Source: Nocardioides rubriscoriae
Lineage (GTDB): Bacteria > Actinomycetota > Actinomycetes > Propionibacteriales > Nocardioidaceae
Length of the DNA stretch: 64,000 nucleotides
Reading direction: 5' to 3'
Assembly: GCF_008087085.1 (NCBI RefSeq)
Contig: NZ_VIYJ01000003.1
Span: 62,001-126,000, forward strand
Below the pieces are notes generated by a model. That model was not told the origin of the DNA. It ran no database searches and saw only the letters and a program-made list of their open reading frames with translations. Of this stretch, positions 59,459 through 64,000 are shown piece by piece. The position numbers were made by a program, and so were the translations under genes. Each line of letters starts with the position of its first letter. The stretch's first letter is position 1.

Positions 59459-60441
59459 GCGCCACCGTCGGCTACTACGTCCACCACGTGGGCCGCGGGC
59501 ACCAGCACCGCGCCACCGCGCTGGCCCGCCACCTGGCCGCGACCGGGGGTCCCTCGCTGACCGGGCTCTCCTCGCTCCCGCGGCCGCACGACTGGCCCGG
59601 GGACTGGGTCGAGCTGGCCCGCGACGACACTGGCGAGACCCGCGAGCCCACCGCCCGCGGCCGGCTGCACTGGGCGCCCCGGCACCACGACGGCCTGCGC
59701 ACGCGGACCGCGCAGGTCTCGGCCTGGATCGAGTCGGCGCGCCCGGACGCCGTCGTCGTCGACGTCTCGGTCGAGGTGGTGCTGCTGGCCCGGCTGCACG
59801 GCGTGCCCGTGGTCTCGGTGGTGCAGCCCGGGCGCCGCGACGACCCCGCCCACCTGCTCGGCTTCGACGCCGCCGACGCCCTGGTCGCGTTCTGGCCGGC
59901 CGAGGCCCACGGCATGCTGCTCGGTGTCGCGCCCGAGACCCGCGACCGGCTGCGGTGCGTCGGGGCGCTCTCGCGCTTCCCGGTGCACGCCTCGCCGGCG
60001 CCGACCACCGGCCGACGGGCCGGTCGCCACGCCGTGCTGCTGCTCGGCGCCGGTGGCCACGCCGACCCCGCCGTCCCCGACGGCGACTGGCACTGGACCA
60101 CCCTCGGCGGCGACGGCGGCTGGGTCGACGACCCCGCGCGCCTGCTGCACGAGGCCGACGTCGTGGTCACCCACGCCGGCCAGAACGCGCTCGCCGAGGC
60201 GGCCGCCTCCCGCCGCCCCGTGGTCGTCGTGCCCCAGGTGCGCCCCCACGACGAGCAGCTCGCCACGGCCGCCGTGCTGCGCGACGGCGACTGGCCGGCC
60301 GTCGTGCTCGACGCGTGGCCGCGCGACGACGGGCCGCTCGAGCAGGCCGTGGCCCTCGACGGGTCCGGCTGGTCCGGCTGGTGCGACGGCCGTGCCGTCG
60401 AGCGTTACGCCGCCGTGGTCTGCGAGGTGGCGGCGCGATGA
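59455..60441 (+). CDS. MurG/UGT-like glycosyltransferase, gene 3 of 4
   Basis: A 328-residue protein: YYVHHVGRGHQHRATALARHL (GRGHxxR, typical of MurG- and glycosyl-hydroxylase-like GT1/GT28 proteins), VVDVSVEVVLLARLHGVPVV, A-D-V-V-V-T-H-A-G-Q-N-A-L-A-E-A-A-A-S-R-R-P-V-V-V-V-P, the classic GT28 C-terminal donor site. Part of the four-gene operon. The nucleotide sugar cannot be predicted. Confidence 0.85.
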   Translation: MSATVGYYVHHVGRGHQHRATALARHLAATGGPSLTGLSSLPRPHDWPGDWVELARDDTGETREPTARGRLHWAPRHHDGLRTRTAQVSAWIESARPDAVVVDVSVEVVLLARLHGVPVVSVVQPGRRDDPAHLLGFDAADALVAFWPAEAHGMLLGVAPETRDRLRCVGALSRFPVHASPAPTTGRRAGRHAVLLLGAGGHADPAVPDGDWHWTTLGGDGGWVDDPARLLHEADVVVTHAGQNALAEAAASRRPVVVVPQVRPHDEQLATAAVLRDGDWPAVVLDAWPRDDGPLEQAVALDGSGWSGWCDGRAVERYAAVVCEVAAR

Positions 60442-61274
60442 CCGGGTCGACGACCACCATCGGGGTGCTCACGCTGGCCCACGGACGCCGTGACCGGCTC
60501 GCCGCACAGCACCTGACCCTGGCCCTCGGCCGCCGCCGGCCCGACCTCTACACGGTCGTGGCCATGGGCGACCCGCTGATCCGCGAGTCCGACGACCGCG
60601 GTCTGCACCGCGACGTCGTCCACGTCGACGTGCCGGCCGACGGGCTCCCGCTCGCCACGGCGCGCAACCGCGGCGTCGAGCACCTCGTCGACCGCGGCGC
60701 CGACGTCGTCGTCCTGCTCGACGTCGACTGCCTGGCCGGCTTCTCCCTCGTCTCGGCGTACGCCGACGCAGCGTGCGCCCACCCCGACCGGCTCTGGTCG
60801 GGCCCGGTCACCTACCTCCCACCCGACGTGTTCGTCAGCCACCCCGCCGAGCTCGCGGCGCACGACGCCCCGCACCCGGCCCGCCCGGCGCCGAGGCCCG
60901 GGCAGGTCGAGGAGTCGACGCGGCCCGAGCTGTTCTGGTCGCTGTCCTTCGCCGTCACCCCCACGACCTGGGAGCGCATCGGCGGCTTCGACGAGGCCTA
61001 CGTCGGCTACGGGGGCGAGGACACCGACCTGGCGCGCCGGGCCGAGGCGGCCGGGGTGCGGTCGTGGTGGCTGGGGTCGGCGCGCGCCTACCACCAGCAC
61101 CACCGCGTGAGCTCGCCCCCGGTGGAGCACCTCGACGCGATCCTGCGCAATGGCCGCACCTACCACCAGCGGTGGGGGGAGTGGCCGATGCTCGGGTGGC
61201 TGCGCGACTTCGAGGCGCGCGGCCTGGTCCGGCGCGACGGCGACCAGTGGGTCAAGGTGCGCCCGGACGGGTGA
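60438..61274 (+). CDS. GT2-family glycosyltransferase, gene 4 of 4
   Basis: A 278-residue GT-A protein: T-I-G-V-L-T-L-A-H-G-R-R, L-P-L-A-T-A-R-N-R-G-V-E-H-L-V, V-V-L-L-D-V-D-C-L-A-G (DxD), FWSLSFAVTPTTWERIGGFD and Y-G-G-E-D-T-D-L-A-R-R-A. The latter is the same galactosyltransferase-type C-terminal signature as in the MAA-operon gene at 31491, so the two are related. ATGA overlap with the MurG-like gene. Confidence 0.85.
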   Translation: MTGSTTTIGVLTLAHGRRDRLAAQHLTLALGRRRPDLYTVVAMGDPLIRESDDRGLHRDVVHVDVPADGLPLATARNRGVEHLVDRGADVVVLLDVDCLAGFSLVSAYADAACAHPDRLWSGPVTYLPPDVFVSHPAELAAHDAPHPARPAPRPGQVEESTRPELFWSLSFAVTPTTWERIGGFDEAYVGYGGEDTDLARRAEAAGVRSWWLGSARAYHQHHRVSSPPVEHLDAILRNGRTYHQRWGEWPMLGWLRDFEARGLVRRDGDQWVKVRPDG

Positions 61275-61338
61275 ACGTCCCCGGCGTCGCGGTGGGTACC
61301 GGGCGGGACCGATCACCCGCCGAACCCGAGGAGGACCC

Positions 61339-62526
61339 ATGAGAGCCGTCACCTGGCAGGGCCGCACCGACATGCAGGTCATCGACGTCCCCGACCCGCG
61401 CATCGAGGAGCCGACCGACGTCGTCGTCCGGATCACCTCGACCGGCCTGTGCGGGTCCGACCTCCACTTGTACGACCCGCTCACCCCCTTCATGACCCCC
61501 GGCGACATCGTGGGTCACGAGCCGATGGGCGTCGTGGACGCCGTCGGCGCCGACGTGACCGCGGTCGCGCCGGGCGACCGGGTCGTCGTCCCGTTCAACA
61601 TCTCCTGCGGCACCTGCTGGACCTGCGAGCGCGGGCTGCACAGCCAGTGCGAGACCACGCAGAACCGCGACCAGGGCACGGGCGCGTCGCTCTTCGGCTA
61701 CTCCAAGCTCTACGGCGCCGTGCCCGGTGGCCAGGCCGAGGCGCTGCGCGTGCCGTTCGGCAACACGCTGCCGATCAAGATCCCCCACGGCCCGTCCGAC
61801 GACCGCTTCCTCTACCTGTCCGACGTCATCCCGACGGCCTGGCAGGCCGTCGAGTACGCCGACACCCCCGACGGCGGCACCCTGCTGGTCATGGGCGCCG
61901 GGCCGATCGGCGACATGTGTGCCCGGATCGCCAAGCACCGCGGGCTCCGGGTGATCGTCGTCGACTTGGTCCCCGAGCGGCTCGCCCGCATCACGGCCCG
62001 CGGTGGCGAGACCATCGACACCACCGAGATCGACCCCGACGACGTGCCCGACCGCGTCCGCGACCTGACCGACGGCCGAGGCTCCGACTCCGTCATCGAC
62101 GCCGTCGGCATGGAGGCCCACGGCTCGCCCGTGGCCGAGACCGCCCAGAAGGCGCTGCGCTTCCTGCCCAAGAAGCTGCAGGAGCTCGCCATGCAGCACA
62201 CCGGTTCCGACCGCCTCGACGCCCTCTACACCGCCTTCGAGTCCGTACGACGCGGCGGCACCGTCTCGATCTCGGGCGTCTACGGCGGGGCCGCGTCGCC
62301 CATGCCGATGCTGCAGCTGTTCGACAAGCAGCTGGTGATCCGTCAGGGACAGGCCAACGTGCACCGGTGGAGCGACGACATCCTCGAGCTGCTGCAGCGT
62401 GACGAGGACGTGCTCGGTGTCGAGGACTTCGCCACGCACCGCCTGCCGCTGGAGGAGGCCCCGGCGGCGTACAAGTCGTTCCGCGACAAGCAGGACGGCA
62501 TGGTCAAGGTGGTCTTCCAGCCCTGA
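61339..62526 (+). CDS. Zinc-dependent alcohol dehydrogenase (glutathione-independent formaldehyde DH-like)
   Basis: A 395-residue medium-chain dehydrogenase: G-L-C-G-S-D-L-H (catalytic Zn Cys), G-H-E-P-M-G (His/Glu), C-G-T-C-W-T-C-E-R-G-L-H-S-Q-C (structural Zn Cys), and LLVMGAGPIGDMCARIAKHR (NAD site). The insertion after the structural Zn (FGYSKLYGAVPGGQAEALRV) is typical of the formaldehyde-dehydrogenase-like / zinc-dependent subfamily. GAGGAGG lies 4-5 nt before the ATG (61328-61334). Substrate not certain. Confidence 0.88.
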   Translation: MRAVTWQGRTDMQVIDVPDPRIEEPTDVVVRITSTGLCGSDLHLYDPLTPFMTPGDIVGHEPMGVVDAVGADVTAVAPGDRVVVPFNISCGTCWTCERGLHSQCETTQNRDQGTGASLFGYSKLYGAVPGGQAEALRVPFGNTLPIKIPHGPSDDRFLYLSDVIPTAWQAVEYADTPDGGTLLVMGAGPIGDMCARIAKHRGLRVIVVDLVPERLARITARGGETIDTTEIDPDDVPDRVRDLTDGRGSDSVIDAVGMEAHGSPVAETAQKALRFLPKKLQELAMQHTGSDRLDALYTAFESVRRGGTVSISGVYGGAASPMPMLQLFDKQLVIRQGQANVHRWSDDILELLQRDEDVLGVEDFATHRLPLEEAPAAYKSFRDKQDGMVKVVFQP

Positions 62527-62560
62527 CCGCGCCGTCCGGCCCGGCACGTGAGCGGCGGTC

Positions 62561-63412
62561 CTACCAGTCGCGCCCCTGGCGCCCGGGACGAGGCTCCTGG
62601 GGCAGCTGGGTGCCGAGCTCGCCGCCGAGCCGGCCGCCGTGCGGGCGGCCGTGGTCGGCGAACTCCTCGCGGAAGTAGGCCAGCACGTGGTCGCCCACCT
62701 CGAGGCGGGCGCCGGTGCGCAGCACGACCCGGCCACCGACGGCCGCGCCGTGCACGCGTGCGCCCCCGTCACGAGGCTCCACGACGTACTCGTCGTCGTC
62801 CGGGTCGTGGCGCACGACGGCGTGCAGGTGGGCAAGGCCCGGCAGGCGTACGTCGCACGTGGGGCCCGAGCCGATGGTGGTCTCGTCGTCGAGCCAGTAG
62901 ATCGGCATCCGCTCGCCGGCCCACAGGTGCTCCTTCTCGAGCACGAGCCGGGGAGCGCCGCCGCCGCCGTGGGTGGTCGTCTTGGGGCGCCGGTCGCGAC
63001 GGGCGAAGGTCGGCGCGATCGGCCACAGGGTGAGCGGGGGCAGCAGGTCGGACGTCGGCAGCGCCGGCCCCACGCCGCGGGTGCGGGAGCGGGCCGCGGT
63101 CCAGGCGCCTCGCAGCCCGCCGAGCCGGATGTGGCGCGAGCCGGTGACGCGGCGCTGCCACCACGGGACGCGGACCCGGCCCAGGGTGATGAGCAGCAGG
63201 TCGTCGTGGCGGACCTCGACCGTCATCCCGCGCGAGGCGAGGACGGCGGCGACCGAGCGCACGACGGGTGCGTCTTGCGGACCGGCGAACGCGCCGGGGT
63301 CGTCGACCTCGAGCACGAGCCGGTTGCGGCTGCCCGTCAGGTGCCCGCGGACCGGCTCGGAGCCGGGCCGGTCGAGCTCGAAGCGCAGGTCGGCGTCGAC
63401 GTAGGTCGCCAC
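62561..63412 (-). CDS. FHA-domain protein
   Basis: A 283-residue protein. Residues about 185-255 are a forkhead-associated domain: T-T-I-G-S-G-P-T-C-D-V-R-L-P-G-L-A-H-L-H-A-V-V-R-H and GARVHGAAVGGRVVLRTGARLEVGD; FHA domains bind phosphothreonine peptides. The first half (YVDADLRFELDRPGSEPVRG, ITLGRVRVPWWQRRVTGSRH) is conserved only in actinobacterial neighbours and is unassigned. Start at GTG 63412, 7 nt after the stop of the small gene upstream, so both form an operon. Confidence 0.83.
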   Translation of the reverse strand: MATYVDADLRFELDRPGSEPVRGHLTGSRNRLVLEVDDPGAFAGPQDAPVVRSVAAVLASRGMTVEVRHDDLLLITLGRVRVPWWQRRVTGSRHIRLGGLRGAWTAARSRTRGVGPALPTSDLLPPLTLWPIAPTFARRDRRPKTTTHGGGGAPRLVLEKEHLWAGERMPIYWLDDETTIGSGPTCDVRLPGLAHLHAVVRHDPDDDEYVVEPRDGGARVHGAAVGGRVVLRTGARLEVGDHVLAYFREEFADHGRPHGGRLGGELGTQLPQEPRPGRQGRDW

Positions 63413-63419
63413 CGCGGGC

Positions 63420-63650
63420 TCAGCTCGAGGCGTTGTCGTCGGTGGTGACCGTCAGCGTGCCGTCGAGCTTCCACGTGGCACGCGGGGCGTTGACGCCGGT
63501 GTCGCGGGGGACCTCGACGCGCATGTCCTTGAACGTGTAGTGGATCGCCGCCTGACGACCGGTCAGGAACGACCACATCTTCTGGCCGAGGTCGGCCCAG
63601 TCGACGACCTCGCCGCTGGTGCCGTCGGGGGACTGGCTGCTGACCGACAT
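63420..63650 (-). CDS. Small conserved protein upstream of the FHA gene
   Basis: A 76-residue acidic protein: V-V-D-W-A-D-L-G-Q-K-M-W-S-F-L-T-G-R-Q-A-A-I-H-Y-T-F then M-R-V-E-V-P-R-D-T and A-T-W-K-L-D-G-T-L-T-V. No known domain. AGGAGGTCCC directly before the ATG (63651-63660) is a near-perfect Shine-Dalgarno. Presumably works with the FHA protein. Confidence 0.75.
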   Translation of the reverse strand: MSVSSQSPDGTSGEVVDWADLGQKMWSFLTGRQAAIHYTFKDMRVEVPRDTGVNAPRATWKLDGTLTVTTDDNASS

Positions 63651-63799
63651 GGGACCTCCTGAGGGAAATGTGACCTGGACCACAGCATCCGCCCGGGTCC
63701 GGGTCGACGGCTCACCCCGGTGGTGCGCGGCGGTGCGTGGCCGGGGGACGACCCGACCGGCCGGTACCGTGGGTGGACCGTCGATCCGAAGGACCCGTT

Positions 63800-64000
63800 G
63801 TGAACGACCAGAGCGTCGCCCGTGCCGCCTCCGGCACGCGCTCGACCCGGCAGAAGCGCGCGGTCGAGGCCGCGCTGACGGCCACCGACGACTTCCGCAC
63901 CGCCCAGGAGATCCACGACGGCCTGCGCCGCGAGGGCGAGTCGGTCGGGCTCGCCACCGTCTACCGCACCCTGCAGACGCTGGTCGACCTCGGCGAGGTC
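63800..64000 (+). CDS. Fur/Zur-family transcriptional regulator, 5' part
   Basis: Sixty-seven codons are visible before the window ends. From GTG 63800: R-S-T-R-Q-K-R-A-V-E-A-A-L, D-D-F-R-T-A-Q-E-I-H-D-G-L-R, G-L-A-T-V-Y-R-T-L-Q-T-L-V-D-L-G-E-V. This is the winged-helix DNA-binding half of a Fur-family repressor, with the S-T-R-Q and D-D-F-R-T-A-Q-E-I-H signs that suggest the Zur (FurB) branch. GAAGGA at 63788-63793 precedes the start. The metal-binding half lies outside the window. Confidence 0.82.
   Translation, partial: MNDQSVARAASGTRSTRQKRAVEAALTATDDFRTAQEIHDGLRREGESVGLATVYRTLQTLVDLGEV

Overview
The window is high-GC DNA with actinobacterial features. There is a mycothiol module (mycothione reductase plus a mycothiol-dependent isomerase-fold protein), dense chains of ATGA/GTGA-overlapping genes, many GTG starts, and several DUF222-HNH endonuclease genes. 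Together these suggest a member of the Nocardioidaceae (Nocardioides-like); this assignment is inference from gene content. I saw no rRNA, tRNA or CRISPR array.

Layout. 1-4.8 kb: 3' end of a GH15 glucoamylase/trehalase-type gene, an MDMPI-fold protein, mycothione reductase and an RGG-tailed protein. 4.8-9.6 kb: an accessory patch with a DUF222-HNH gene, a secreted RTX-like protein, small orphan genes (DUF2283, a GyrA-fragment-like protein, a cold-shock-like protein) and a recurrent hairpin motif, with visibly lower GC than the surroundings. 9.7-17.5 kb: secreted GH3 glycosidase, hexapeptide acyltransferase, a thiolase-like/crotonase fusion, STAS protein, FUSC transporter, DUF1097 protein.

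17.5-33.5 kb is the most striking part and looks light- or stress-related. A heliorhodopsin gene is translationally coupled to IPP isomerase. Divergent from them runs a phenolic-lipid/meroterpenoid-type cluster (UbiA prenyltransferase, FAD reductase, type III PKS, ICMT-like methyltransferase, FAD hydroxylase, ZIP transporter) containing two near-identical perfect palindromes. Next comes a complete mycosporine-like amino acid (UV sunscreen) operon: an atypical HAD protein, DDG synthase, O-methyltransferase, ATP-grasp ligase, D-Ala-D-Ala-ligase-like protein and a Fe(II)/2OG oxygenase. It continues through overlapping stop/start codons into two glycosyltransferases and a WcbI-type protein, which suggests a sugar-decorated mycosporine.

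33.5-50 kb: a secreted protein, a frameshifted secreted-protein gene, and two near-identical DUF222-HNH cassettes (35.4-36.9 and 48.0-49.5 kb), each bracketed by oppositely oriented copies of a short repeat. Between the cassettes lie two paralogous SDRs around a DUF2945 gene, a YihY/BrkB membrane protein, a PIG-L/methyltransferase - acyl-CoA-dehydrogenase-like - NAD(P)-binding operon with a GT2 gene, a SigB/F-type sigma factor and MalQ. 50-64 kb: SDR, orphan LuxR-type regulator, SRPBCC plus CrtI-like flavoprotein, an operon of small envelope-type proteins (Holin-X, DUF3618), a four-glycosyltransferase operon, an alcohol dehydrogenase, an FHA protein and the start of a Fur/Zur-family regulator.

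Many genes have a TANNNT hexamer 6-7 nt before the start codon, the signature of leaderless transcription. Several convergent pairs are separated by strong GC hairpins that I list as terminators.
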